Shown: piece by piece, positions 8,230 to 16,968 of the stretch
Numbering within the stretch: the stretch's first letter is position 1
Layout: the number at the start of each line of letters is the position of its first letter
Assembly (NCBI GenBank): GCA_030066455.1
Contig: JASJBQ010000029.1
Coordinates: 1 to 24,642, forward strand
Length of the DNA: 24,642 nt
Direction: 5' to 3'
DNA from: Desulfobacterales bacterium
GTDB lineage: Bacteria; Desulfobacterota; Desulfobacteria; Desulfobacterales; UBA5852
Notes under the pieces: model-generated
Databases searched by the model: none
Told to the model about the DNA's origin: nothing
What the model saw: the letters and a program-made list of their open reading frames with translations, nothing else
Made by a program: the position numbers and the translations under genes

Positions 8230-8760
8230 TCACCCCGCAATGTCCACGATGTCGGCCCGCTGGAGAAATTTGAGCGCCAGAACGCCCAGCAGCGCGCCGG
8301 CCACCGTGCTGGCCATAAACGAGGGGACCAGCGCCAGGTAGGGGATGGCTTTGCCCATGAAGACCGGCGCCACCCACAGGGCGCTTACCACCGGGGCGAT
8401 CAGGCCGGTGCCGGCAATTTCGCCGGCGGCGGCCAGGGATATGTGCTTGCGCCAGGCGAACATGCAGCCGGCTAAAAGGGCCCCGATCATGCCGCCCGGA
8501 AAGGCCAGCAGGGTGCCGACCCCCAGGGCATTGCGGATGATGCCGATCACCATGGCGATCAACACGGCCCACCAGGGACCCAGCACAACGGCGCCGATCA
8601 CATTGATGAAATGCTGGGTGGGGTTGACCTTGGCGATGCCGATGGGAAAAGAGGTATAGGGGGCCAGGGCCACGCCGATGGCCACCAGGACCACGGCATA
8701 GGCCACCTTGCGGGTGTGGGCGGCGCTGGGTGCCGGTTTCGTGGTGTCGTTCATGCGCAT
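8230..8760 (-). CDS. thiW: ThiW, S component of a thiazole ECF transporter
   Basis: A small (about 176-residue) membrane protein expected to bind hydroxyethylthiazole and deliver it through EcfT and the EcfA ATPase. The ThiW family pattern is clear: GVALAPYTSFPIGIAK, PTQHFINVIGAVVLGPWWAV, and RNALGVGTLLAFPGGMIGALLAG, within five to six hydrophobic helices. I placed the start at the ATG at 8760, with AAGG just upstream; an ATG two codons further in (8754) is equally possible. The frame is open further upstream, but that extension is the antisense-like overlap with thiD and lacks any membrane-protein character. The gene is 55 nt downstream of thiD and 6 nt upstream of the ATPase gene, under the same TPP riboswitch. 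Confidence 0.9.
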   Translation of the reverse strand: MRMNDTTKPAPSAAHTRKVAYAVVLVAIGVALAPYTSFPIGIAKVNPTQHFINVIGAVVLGPWWAVLIAMVIGIIRNALGVGTLLAFPGGMIGALLAGCMFAWRKHISLAAAGEIAGTGLIAPVVSALWVAPVFMGKAIPYLALVPSFMASTVAGALLGVLALKFLQRADIVDIAG

Positions 8761-8815
8761 TATGCCTTGTCGAGGTTGGGGTTTGTGTATCGATCGTTTC
8801 GTCGGGCCGTGGGTT

Positions 8816-9622
8816 TCAGGCGTCCATGCCGGCCCGTCGGTAGAGATCGAAAAAATGGTTCGTCGGTCCATGGCCCTGGCCGATCGCGAGACTGTGGGCG
8901 ATGGCACCGCTGATATAGTCCTTGGCACAGGCCACGGCTTCAAAGAAGGGCATTCCCAGGGCCAGATTGGCGGCAATGGCCGAAGAAAAAGTACACCCGG
9001 TCCCGTGCGTGTTGCGTGTATCGACGCGCGCGGCGGTCAATTCCCGGAATTCGTGGCCGTCGTAGAGGACGTCGGTGGCCTCGGCATCGCCCAGGTGGCC
9101 GCCCTTGACCACGACTTTGCGCGCCCCCCGGTCCAGAATGGCCCTGGCGGCATCCCGCATGGCCGCCAGGGTTTCGATGGGCCGTCCGATCAGGCGCTCG
9201 GCCTCGTGGATGTTGGGGGTGACCACTTCCGCCAGGGGGAATAGGTGGGTGACCAGGGCATCCTGGGCCGCCTCCTGGAGCAGCGGGAAGCCGCTCTTGG
9301 AGATCATCACCGGATCGAGCACCACCGGTGGCCGTACACGCTGGGCCAGTGCGGCGGCGATGGCTCCGATCAGCGGCACACTGGCGACCATCCCGATTTT
9401 AACAGCATGGATGGCAATGTCGTCAAACAGGCAATCGATCTGTCCGCCGACGATTTCCGGCGTCATTTCCTGGATGCCGAAGACCCCGCGGGTGTTCTGG
9501 ACCGTGACGGCCGTCACGGCGCTCATGCCGAAGACACCGTGGGCCTGGAAGGTCTTGAGATCCGCCTGGATGCCGGCGCCGCCCGAAGAATCCGACCCGG
9601 CGATGGTCAAAGCCGTACGCAT
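8816..9622 (-). CDS. thiD: Hydroxymethylpyrimidine/phosphomethylpyrimidine kinase
   Basis: A 268-residue ribokinase-fold enzyme that phosphorylates HMP to HMP-P and then to HMP-PP, the pyrimidine half of thiamine phosphate. The N-terminus has the family signature IAGSDSSGGAGIQADLKTF (residues 7-25). The C-terminal anion-hole motif is THGTGCTFSSAIA, with the conserved Cys210. VLDPVMISKSG and VVTPNIHEAERL are also typical. The ATG at 9622 is preceded by GGGAGGT at 9634-9628. The long open frame upstream of it is the riboswitch leader read through and is not coding. It is the first gene of the minus-strand thiamine operon. Confidence 0.95.
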   Translation of the reverse strand: MRTALTIAGSDSSGGAGIQADLKTFQAHGVFGMSAVTAVTVQNTRGVFGIQEMTPEIVGGQIDCLFDDIAIHAVKIGMVASVPLIGAIAAALAQRVRPPVVLDPVMISKSGFPLLQEAAQDALVTHLFPLAEVVTPNIHEAERLIGRPIETLAAMRDAARAILDRGARKVVVKGGHLGDAEATDVLYDGHEFRELTAARVDTRNTHGTGCTFSSAIAANLALGMPFFEAVACAKDYISGAIAHSLAIGQGHGPTNHFFDLYRRAGMDA

Positions 9623-9627
9623 GGAAT

Positions 9628-9708
9628 ACCTCCCCGCTGCAGGTATCACGGTGATCCAGTTTGCATCGGCCGGGATGCCAGTGCATTTAAAGCACAATGC
9701 CGGGAGGT
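9628..9708 (-). promoter_or_regulatory. Predicted Shine-Dalgarno sequester hairpin of thiD
   Basis: On the minus strand, ACCTCCC (9708-9702) is exactly complementary to GGGAGGT (9634-9628), which holds the thiD ribosome binding site. It lies between the TPP aptamer and the start codon, so it is a plausible expression platform that blocks translation when TPP is bound. Only the complementarity is seen; the switching partner was not modelled. Confidence 0.5.
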
Positions 9709-9734
9709 GGGCGAAGGGGATTGGTGACCAACCG

Positions 9735-9845
9735 CTCCGATTCCCTACGACAGTGCAAACTGCATCAGGTTCAATGGGTATGCTCTCAGTTCCGTTCCGT
9801 GTGCCGGGTTTTTCCTGGCAAAGCCGGACCAAAACACCCCAATCG
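9735..9845 (-). promoter_or_regulatory. TPP riboswitch upstream of thiD
   Basis: Read on the minus strand, the leader contains the conserved THI-element order: a GGGGTG start, CTGAGAG, ACCCATTGAACCTGAT and GTCGTAGGGAA. Extended P1-type pairing is visible between TGACCAA..TCCGATT and AATCGGA..TTGGTCA. It lies about 110 nt upstream of thiD and should repress the thiD-thiW-ecfA-ecfT operon when thiamine pyrophosphate is plentiful. Confidence 0.93.
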
Positions 9846-9858
9846 GAATTGGTCAGCG

Positions 9859-9887
9859 ACCATAACAAGGCCGTTTCCAAAAGGCAA
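9859..9887 (-). promoter_or_regulatory. Candidate sigma-70 promoter of the thiD operon
   Basis: On the minus strand, TTGCCT (9887-9882) and TATGGT (9864-9859) are spaced by 17 nt, each matching four of six consensus bases. The predicted start of transcription falls immediately before the first arm of the riboswitch, which is the expected geometry. Confidence 0.4.
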
Positions 9888-9926
9888 GGTCGGATTGACA
9901 ACCCCGCGCGCCGGGTGCTAACAGGA

Positions 9927-9948
9927 ACCGTCCCGCGATTGACGGTTG
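9927..9948. other. Short perfect inverted repeat between the divergent thi operons
   Basis: AACCGTC (9927-9933) and GACGGTT (9942-9948) form a 7-bp perfect inverted repeat around an 8-nt centre. It lies in the region shared by the two divergent thiamine operons and could be a protein-binding site or a weak hairpin. No U-tract follows. Confidence 0.3.
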
Positions 9949-10011
9949 CCGTTACCGCTTTTCGTCTGCGGACGCGTAACATAGTCATTGCCGATAGTAA
10001 TAAAGCCAGGG

Positions 10012-10132
10012 TCAAGATTGGATTTTGGGACAAGTTCAAGGCGGGTGCGAGTTTCAACCGGAGGAATACTTTCGTATTTCGAGGATTAAAACGAGTACCC
10101 AACGCAGAAATTGTTCCAAAAGGCAATCTTGA
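10012..10132. repeat. Long imperfect palindrome, family I copy B
   Basis: Outer arms TCAAGATTG-ATTTTGGGACAA and TTGTTCC-AAAAGG-CAATCTTGA enclose inner arms and an apical stem AATAC/GTATT. It shares CGGAGGAATAC, GTATTTCGAGGATT and CCCAAC with the copy at 11791-11910. It ends just upstream of the plus-strand TPP riboswitch, so it is probably part of the untranscribed leader or just inside the transcript. Confidence 0.65.
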
Positions 10133-10144
10133 ATTGGCTTTAGG

Positions 10145-10231
10145 CCGGGGGAGTCGATCGATCGGCTGAGAGGAGGCTGGATGCCTCGACCCCTTAAACC
10201 TGATCCGGATCATGCCGGCGTAGGGAAGGCG
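10145..10231 (+). promoter_or_regulatory. TPP riboswitch upstream of the thiZ-like gene
   Basis: Plus-strand THI element with GGGGGAGTC, CGGCTGAGAGG, GACCCCTTAAACCTGAT, CCGGATCATGCCGGCG and TAGGGAAGG in canonical order and spacing. It precedes the ATPase gene by 76 nt. A small hairpin (GGCGA/TCGCC at about 10268-10282) lies between aptamer and gene, but no intrinsic terminator is obvious, so control may act on translation or through Rho. It should shut off pyrimidine uptake when TPP is high. Confidence 0.95.
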
Positions 10232-10307
10232 AAACACAACCCGCTTCGCTCTCCGCTTTTTCCCGCCGGCGAAAATATCGCCACCTAACCTTAACCGGGA
10301 ACCGTCA

Positions 10308-11033
10308 TTGCTCCTCGTCCAGGGATTGACCAAGCAGTTCAATGGCCAGACGGTCTTGCAGGGCTTTGATCTCAAGCTCCCTGCCAACGGATTTACGGCC
10401 CTGATCGGGCCTTCCGGCTGCGGCAAGAGCACCCTCTTCGATCTGCTCATGGGGGTCGTTCCCCTGGATGGCGGCCGGATTGAATGGCGGGGCGACAGGG
10501 TGGCGCACCTCGAGCGCGTGGCGGCCTATATGCAGCAGCGCGATCTGCTGCTGCCCTGGCTGAGTCTGTATGCCAATGCCCGTCTGCCGGCGGACATTGC
10601 CGGTGCCGACAGTGGGCCATTGACCGCGCTCTTCACGCGGCTGGGTCTGGCGGGGTTCGAAGACCACCTCCCGGCCATGGTCTCGGGCGGCATGCGCCAG
10701 CGTTGCGCGCTGGCCCGCACGCTGATGTTCGAACGCGACCTCGTTTTGCTGGACGAACCCCTCTCGGCGCTGGATGCCATTACCCGGCGCCAGCTCCAGC
10801 ATTTACTGCGCATGCTCCAGGAAGAATTCGGCCGCACCATCCTGATGGTCACCCACGATATCGAGGAGGCCCTCCTGCTGGCGGACGAGTTGCTGGTTCT
10901 GTCCTCCATGCCCATGACTGTAAGGGAGCGCTTCGACCTGACCATGCCCAAACCCCGCAGGGTCGACGATGCCCGGGTGGTTGCCATCAAATCCCATGTG
11001 CTGCGGCTCTTGGAGGCTACCGAAACGTCATGA
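10308..11033 (+). CDS. thiZ: ABC transporter ATPase, ThiZ-type (pyrimidine uptake)
   Basis: A 241-residue ABC ATPase of the taurine/nitrate/HMP (TauB/SsuB-like) group that powers the neighbouring permease. Visible motifs: Walker A GPSGCGKST (34-42), Q-loop in YMQQRD, signature VSGGMRQR (from 125), Walker B LVLLDE (to 150) and H-loop VTHD (His183). The start appears to be a TTG at 10308 with only a weak CGGGA ribosome site, which fits a tightly controlled gene. Its last codon overlaps the permease start (ATGA). The name follows from the TPP riboswitch and the THI5-like binding protein nearby; the ATPase alone would not reveal the substrate. Confidence 0.85.
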   Translation: MLLVQGLTKQFNGQTVLQGFDLKLPANGFTALIGPSGCGKSTLFDLLMGVVPLDGGRIEWRGDRVAHLERVAAYMQQRDLLLPWLSLYANARLPADIAGADSGPLTALFTRLGLAGFEDHLPAMVSGGMRQRCALARTLMFERDLVLLDEPLSALDAITRRQLQHLLRMLQEEFGRTILMVTHDIEEALLLADELLVLSSMPMTVRERFDLTMPKPRRVDDARVVAIKSHVLRLLEATETS

Positions 11034-11776
11034 AACAGACGGGATGGCTACCGGCGGCAATCATTCTGGGCCTTCTGGCGCTGTGGGAGACCGGTTGCCG
11101 GTTCGGCGGCCTGCCCGACTTCATTCTGCCGCCGCCCAGCCAGGTGCTGCAGGTGGCGGTGCTGGAAGCCCCGCGCCTGCTGCCCCATGCCGCCGTGACC
11201 CTGACGGAGATCCTGGCCGGGATCGGGCTGGCCCTGACGGTGGCGATTCCGCTGGCGGTGGTCATGTTCGCCCGGCCCGCCCTCGAAAGGTCCCTGGCGC
11301 CCTTCCTGATCGCCTCCCAGGCCATCCCGGTCTTCGCGCTCGCTCCCCTGCTGGTGGTCTGGCTGGGTTACGGTCTGGCCAGCAAGATCCTGATGGCCGC
11401 CGTGATCATCTTCTTCCCGATCACGGTCAGCCTGCTGGAGGGCTTTAAAAGCTGCGACCCGGCCTATCGGACCCTCTTTCGCCTGATGGGCGCCGGGTTC
11501 GGCCAGACCCTCGTCCGGCTGCACTGGCCCTGGGCCCTGCCGTATTTCTTCGCCGGCCTGAAGGTGGGTGTTTCCGTGGCCACGATCGGGGCCGTGATCG
11601 GCGAATGGGTGGGCGCCCAGCAGGGGTTGGGCTATCTGATGATCCAGTCCAACGCCCGGCTCAAGACCGACTGGGTGTTTGCCGCCATCTTCTACCTCGC
11701 ATTGATGGGGCTGGGCTTGTGGTGGCTGGTGGGGCGGCTGGAGAGGCGGCTGGCGGCCTGGCGGTATTTGTCGTGA
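11030..11776 (+). CDS. thiX: ABC transporter permease, ThiX-type
   Basis: A 248-residue inner-membrane permease of the BPD_transp_1 family (SsuC/TauC-like), with about six hydrophobic helices. The cytoplasmic EAA loop that docks the ATPase is visible around LMGAGFGQTLVRLHWPWALPYF (broken as LMGAGFGQTL and VRLHWPWALP), followed by GLKVGVSVATIGAVIGEW. The ATG at 11030 overlaps the ATPase stop codon by 4 nt, so the two should be translated together. With the ThiY-like binding protein it should import a thiamine pyrimidine precursor. A long palindrome begins 14 nt after its stop and may terminate or stabilise the transcript. Confidence 0.87.
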   Translation: MKQTGWLPAAIILGLLALWETGCRFGGLPDFILPPPSQVLQVAVLEAPRLLPHAAVTLTEILAGIGLALTVAIPLAVVMFARPALERSLAPFLIASQAIPVFALAPLLVVWLGYGLASKILMAAVIIFFPITVSLLEGFKSCDPAYRTLFRLMGAGFGQTLVRLHWPWALPYFFAGLKVGVSVATIGAVIGEWVGAQQGLGYLMIQSNARLKTDWVFAAIFYLALMGLGLWWLVGRLERRLAAWRYLS

Positions 11777-11790
11777 TTAGAAAGTACCTC

Positions 11791-11910
11791 AAAAATGTCT
11801 TTTGACCGCAGCGCTGTGTTGGGCGATCGAATTGAATCCTCGAAATACCAGCGTATTCCTCCGGTTCAATTCTCACGGCCGCCTTGCGCTGAAATCAAAA
11901 TCTTATTTTT
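11791..11910. repeat. Long imperfect palindrome, family I copy C
   Basis: Outer arms AAAAATGTCTTTTGA and TCAAAATCTTATTTTT, then CAGCGC/GCGCTG, then GAATTGAA/TTCAATTC, with apical stem AATAC/GTATT. The minus strand matches copy B across the blocks CAAGGCGG, ACCGGAGGAATAC, GTATTTCGAGGATT and GCCCAAC, but the arm sequences differ and pair with each other in each copy. It begins 14 nt after the permease stop. Confidence 0.65.
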
Positions 11911-12008
11911 CAGATGCTTCCCATTAAGAGGGGCCATGGGGTCGAGCAGTTCGGAATTAAAGTGGTTATAGGGAATTGATAAAACTGGTTTGGGTTCCGG
12001 TTAAAACA

Positions 12009-12185
12009 CCCTTTGGCCCGCGCCGAGCATCGACGATGCGGACGGAAACAGCGCGTCGGCCTGTTTGAGCCCGCTGCAAGCGGGTGAGTTCCGACGCGCA
12101 CCGTCCGGATCATCGACGCGCAGGAGTGAGCGGGCCACGGGCGTCTTCTTTTGGTTCGTTTTCTTCCACGTGGAAGAAAATGAAC
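12009..12185 (-). repeat. Structured dispersed repeat, family II copy 1
   Basis: Read on the minus strand it begins GTTCATTTTCTTCCACGTGG, continues with AAGAAAACGAACCAAAAGAA and GACGCCCGTGGCCCGCTC, and ends with GTCGATGCTCGGCGCGGGCC. The same order of blocks occurs on the plus strand at 22657-22824. The interior holds nested stems (for example GCGCGTCGG/CCGACGCGC) around CTCAAACAG. It lies between the thiX-like and thiY-like genes. Confidence 0.7.
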
Positions 12186-12292
12186 AATTCGGTTATTAAA
12201 AAATCAATTTGATGTACAGACATACATCTTTAATGTCCGCATTATTTTGCCGTATAGCTTTAACTTTATTATCGAATCGGAGGTTTGCTACC

Positions 12293-13228
12293 ATGCGGAA
12301 ATTTATATTCCTATTACTTCTTCTACCACTGGTAATGACATCACCAACAGGGGCCGGCGAAAAGCTCTCCCTCATGCTGGACTGGTTCCCGAACGTGGAT
12401 CATCTGCCGATCTACGTGGCCCAGGAAAAGGGCTATTTCCGCGAGGCCGGCATCGCGGTCGAGATTCTGAGCCCGTCGGATACCTCCGATGCGCTCAAAC
12501 TGGCCGTGGCCGGTCGGGTGGACCTCGCGGTCTCCTACCAACCCCAGACCATCATCGCTGCGGCCGAGGGACTGAATGTCCGCGTGGTGGGGCGTCTGGT
12601 CGAACACCCTTTGACCACGCTTTTGTTTTTAAGGGAAAAGGACTTCAAGACGCCCTCTGACTTGAGCGGGCGCACCATCGGCTACACGGTTCCTGGCCTG
12701 ATGGATGTTCTCATGCAGGCCTTTGCGCGGATCAACGGCATCGAGAATGCGCGCCTGGTCAATGTGGGGTTCAGCATCGTACCGGCCCTGACCTCAGGGC
12801 AGGTGGACGCCGTGATGGGGCCGTTCAAGACTTACGAAACCGTTACCATGGCGGCCAAGGGGCTCGAGGCGGATTATTTCGAACTGGAGCAATGGGGCAT
12901 TCCGGACTACGACGAGCTGATCTTCATCTGCGGACCCAAAGCCCTGGTCAAAAAGGAAGCAGCCGTAGAGGCCTTTGCCGCCGCCGTGGCCCGCGGCATA
13001 AAGTTTCAGCAGGAAGACGCAGATGCCGCCCTTGCCCTTTACTTCCAGGCGCTGCCGGATGCCGACCGGGAAATCGAGACCGCGGCCTACGAACTGACGC
13101 GGCCCTACTTCGCCGCCAGCCAGACGCTGGAGACAGCGCGCTGGCAGGCCTTCGCGGATTTTGCCCTCAAACACGGTCTCATCCCCCGGGCCGTGGATGT
13201 GAGGCCGTTAATCTCCCGGCAGGAATAG
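12293..13228 (+). CDS. thiY: ThiY-type substrate-binding protein (NMT1/THI5-like)
   Basis: A 311-residue periplasmic protein of the NMT1/THI5-like family; its bacterial ThiY members bind formylaminopyrimidine or HMP for import. The N-terminus (MRKFIFLLLLLPLVM) is a signal peptide ending near residue 22. The mature protein starts with the family pattern LMLDWFPNVDHLPIYVAQEKGYF (LDWFPN at 29-34) and continues with VDLAVSYQPQ, GRTIGYTVPG and GQVDAVMGPFK. GGAGG at 12279-12283 lies 9 nt before the ATG at 12293, which supports this start over longer in-frame options. It is separated from the ATPase and permease genes by 516 nt, with AT-rich DNA just upstream (TTGATG at 12209 and TAATGT at 12231 as a possible promoter), so it may have its own promoter. 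Confidence 0.87.
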   Translation: MRKFIFLLLLLPLVMTSPTGAGEKLSLMLDWFPNVDHLPIYVAQEKGYFREAGIAVEILSPSDTSDALKLAVAGRVDLAVSYQPQTIIAAAEGLNVRVVGRLVEHPLTTLLFLREKDFKTPSDLSGRTIGYTVPGLMDVLMQAFARINGIENARLVNVGFSIVPALTSGQVDAVMGPFKTYETVTMAAKGLEADYFELEQWGIPDYDELIFICGPKALVKKEAAVEAFAAAVARGIKFQQEDADAALALYFQALPDADREIETAAYELTRPYFAASQTLETARWQAFADFALKHGLIPRAVDVRPLISRQE

Positions 13229-13379
13229 GGGTTGCGGTGCAGGGTGTCTGGGGGAGCCCAGGCGGTGAGAGCCCACTTCGGCCCATTGAATCGTGGACCT
13301 GTCTGTCGCCCGTGGGGAAGACCATGCGGCTTGCGCGGTATCGGCCGGCGACCCACGCGCGGGACCAGGTGGTGACGTT

Positions 13380-14723
13380 TCAGAACCATTCATGGGGAAT
13401 GTTCTTGAGCGTGTGTTCGTGCTTGCCGAAGTCGCCCCGGAAGGTTTCCATTGTCTCGATGATCACCTCCAACAGGGTGTCCCTTTCGCGGCGGAACAGC
13501 AGGGTCGGCTCCTGATAGATCGACTCGGCCTTCTTGAAGTCGCTGTTCAACCGGACGCTGTTGGCCAGGACCGCCGTGATACCGCTGTCGTCCAGGCCCT
13601 GTATGTGCCGCAAAGCGGCGATGTCGGCGTCTGCTTTGCGAAAGGAAAAGCTCACCAGGTCGTCCAGAAAACCATAGCTGTGGCGCAGCATGTGCCAGCC
13701 TTCGAAGAGGTAATCCCAAAGGATCATGGCCCGCACGGTTTCGTAGTCCGTATCGAGGATCGTTTGGTCGTGGACCGCGCCGCTGATGGTGCATCCTGAC
13801 TGGATACTGGCGATATCCAGCAGGCGGGCCGTGTAGGCGACGAGGTAATTCGTGAAATTGTGCACGACCGAGCCGATTTTGAGCACCGGTATGCGGCCCG
13901 GCGTGCACATGGTCGGGTAGGCGCCGTTGATGACTTTCGTCGCGGGGTTGATCGCATAGGCCAGCGCCATGCCCGCCAAAAATTCGGCAAAGGTCAGCAG
14001 CGCGAGGCCATAGGGCGTCATCGGCGCGTTTTGCCCGCTGAACGGCTGGGTCACCAGCATCACGGGTATCTGCCGCGCGACACATTCGCGGAATATCTCC
14101 AATTTTTCCGTTAAGGCCAAGGTCAGCGGCGAGTCAAAGATCGTGTGGATGGTAATGATGTAGTGCCCCTTGCGGATGTACCGCTCCGCCTCGTCAATGC
14201 CCGCCGCCGTGGAAACGCTCAGGAAGACGGGGCCATCGAAAATCTCGGTCATGATCCCGAACTGTTCGATCTCGAACTGTGAGAGTTGCCGCGCGCAGAC
14301 ATACGCGAAAGGCATTTCCCATTTTTTGGCCATCAGGGCCTGTTTCAGGATGTGGTTCAGGCTGGGGGTTTTAAACGCAGGGGTTTCGCCGTCGCTCTCC
14401 TGGATGAAGCCGGCGATACCGCCCGGCCCGAAGGCCTTGTCGAAGACCGGAAAGTCGAATCGATAGGCCAGATCGACGATATCCTGGATATAGTCGGGTT
14501 CGAAGTGAATCCGCCGGGTGGCCGGGTCGTGGATGGCCCCGTAGCGCGTCCCTTGCGTGACACGCGCGACGAAGGCGGTATGATCGTCCGCCTTGCGCTT
14601 GTCGTCGGCCGACGGGATTTTGATACCGCAATAGAGAAGCACTTGTTTGGAATCGTAGATCAGATCGCGGGCCAAACGATTCCAGAGATTGCCCTGTATA
14701 ATCTGGCGGGGTCGCTTGAACAT
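13380..14723 (-). CDS. MttB-family methyltransferase-like protein without an in-frame amber codon
   Basis: A 447-residue cytoplasmic protein that I place, as a divergent member, in the trimethylamine methyltransferase (MttB) superfamily. These enzymes move a methyl group from an amine or betaine to a corrinoid protein. Support comes from the central block SGQNAPMTPYGLALLTFAEFLAGMALA (read as SGQNAPMTP and AEFLAGMALA), AINPATKVINGAYPTMCTPGR, and HDQTILDTDYETVRAMILWD, which follow the order of conserved MttB regions. The gene is open throughout, so no UAG pyrrolysine codon is present, as in MtgB-type betaine demethylases. The C-terminus departs from family members I know. The ATG at 14723 has AAGGGGA just upstream. 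It lies 222 nt behind the dpp-type transporter genes on the same strand. No corrinoid protein or activator gene is visible. Confidence 0.65.
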   Translation of the reverse strand: MFKRPRQIIQGNLWNRLARDLIYDSKQVLLYCGIKIPSADDKRKADDHTAFVARVTQGTRYGAIHDPATRRIHFEPDYIQDIVDLAYRFDFPVFDKAFGPGGIAGFIQESDGETPAFKTPSLNHILKQALMAKKWEMPFAYVCARQLSQFEIEQFGIMTEIFDGPVFLSVSTAAGIDEAERYIRKGHYIITIHTIFDSPLTLALTEKLEIFRECVARQIPVMLVTQPFSGQNAPMTPYGLALLTFAEFLAGMALAYAINPATKVINGAYPTMCTPGRIPVLKIGSVVHNFTNYLVAYTARLLDIASIQSGCTISGAVHDQTILDTDYETVRAMILWDYLFEGWHMLRHSYGFLDDLVSFSFRKADADIAALRHIQGLDDSGITAVLANSVRLNSDFKKAESIYQEPTLLFRRERDTLLEVIIETMETFRGDFGKHEHTLKNIPHEWF

Positions 14724-14945
14724 GGTTCCCCTTGTGGGGCGCATGAGGCGCATGAGGAATAATGTCGAAAACTACACTGTTGCGCGGTCGAGTGCAACCA
14801 TGGGTGTGGTCCGGGGCGCCACATGATTGAACGGGTTCCTGGGGGGCATGGGGATTACTTCAGGACAAGGGTGGCGCGTTCCGGGCGGCAACGCAAAGAC
14901 GGTGGCTGGCTGGCCATGGGCGGCTTAGGGGCATCGGGCGCCGTT

Positions 14946-15992
<1,047 letters not shown>

Positions 15993-16002
15993 CGCATGTT
16001 TC

Positions 16003-16965
16003 CTAATCCACCATGTGGCAGGCCGTGTGGTGGCCGCCGACCTTGATTTCCAGAGGCGGGCGCTGCTCCCGACAGACGGCCTGCGCCAGTTCGCAGCGGT
16101 CGTTGAACGGGCAGCCGGGGGGGATTTTGGCCAGCCCCGGCATGACCCCCGGAATCTGGTTGAGGCGCCGGCCACCGCCGGATCGCTGCGGCAGGGCACC
16201 TAACAGGCCCCGGGTGTAGGGGTGCAGGGGTGCCTGGATGATGGCCGTGGTGGGGCCGAGTTCGACGATCGTGCCGGCGTACATCACGGCGATGCGCTGG
16301 GTCACCTGGGAGACCACCGCCAGGTCGTGGGTGATGAGCAGGAGCCCCATGTGTTCGGTGGCGCACAGCTCCAGCAGGAGATCCATGATCTCGGCCTGGA
16401 TGGTCACGTCCAGGGCCGTGGTGGGCTCGTCGGCGATGATCAGGGCCGGGTTTGTCAACAGCGATATGGCGATCACGATGCGCTGGCGCATCCCACCGGA
16501 AAACTCGTGGGGATACTGGGATAGACGCCGGGTCGGTGAAGAGATGTAGACCTTGCGCAGCTTTTCCAGGCAGATTTCGGTGGCGTCGCGGTCGGACAGG
16601 CGGGCGTGGGCCTGGAGGGTTTCGCGCATCTGGGCGCCGATGGTGAGCACCGGGTTCAGGGTCATCATGGGATCCTGGAAGATCATGCTGATGCGATCGC
16701 CCCGGATGGTGCGCATCTCTTCGTCACTGTAGCTGGAGATGTCCCGACCCTGGAAGCGCACCCGGCCGGAATCGATATAGCCCGGCTTGGAAATCAGGTT
16801 GATGATCGAAAACCCCAACACGGATTTACCGGCCCCGGACTCCCCCACCAGCCCCAGGCGTTCGCCCTTGTCTACGGTCAGGCTGACATCGTTGACCGCC
16901 CGCAGCGTTTCCCCGCGCATGGCGAAGTCGACGTTGAGATGTTCAATGACCAGAAGCTTTTCCAC
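16003..16965 (-). CDS. dppD: Peptide/nickel-type ABC transporter ATPase, DppD/OppD subunit
   Basis: A 320-residue ABC ATPase, partner of the DppF-type subunit. Walker A GESGAGKS lies at 41-48, signature FSGGMRQR from 155, Walker B LIIADEPTTALD from 175 and the H-loop in ITHDLAVV. The C-terminal oligopeptide/dipeptide-transporter extension has the HPYTRGLL motif and the cysteine set PGCPFNDRCELAQAVC plus ACH (Cys285, 291, 298, 316), a candidate Fe-S site. The start is a GTG at 16965 with AAGGG upstream, only 3 nt behind the dppC stop, so translation is coupled. Confidence 0.92.
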   Translation of the reverse strand: MEKLLVIEHLNVDFAMRGETLRAVNDVSLTVDKGERLGLVGESGAGKSVLGFSIINLISKPGYIDSGRVRFQGRDISSYSDEEMRTIRGDRISMIFQDPMMTLNPVLTIGAQMRETLQAHARLSDRDATEICLEKLRKVYISSPTRRLSQYPHEFSGGMRQRIVIAISLLTNPALIIADEPTTALDVTIQAEIMDLLLELCATEHMGLLLITHDLAVVSQVTQRIAVMYAGTIVELGPTTAIIQAPLHPYTRGLLGALPQRSGGGRRLNQIPGVMPGLAKIPPGCPFNDRCELAQAVCREQRPPLEIKVGGHHTACHMVD

Positions 16966-16968
16966 GGT

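Noticed and set aside
9623..10450. Open reading frame continuing 276 codons upstream of thiD, suggesting a longer protein.
   Set aside because: It crosses the riboswitch and the family I palindrome, lacks protein-family character, and thiD has a normal ATG with a good ribosome site at 9622.
13229..13379. GC-rich structured segment between the convergent thiY-like and MttB-like genes, with CTGGG/CCCAG and GGTGAGAG, slightly like a THI element or a group II intron domain.
   Set aside because: The diagnostic TPP blocks (CTGAGAG, ACCTGAT, GCGTAGGG) are not present in proper order, no gene follows on that strand, and no intron reverse transcriptase or boundary was seen.
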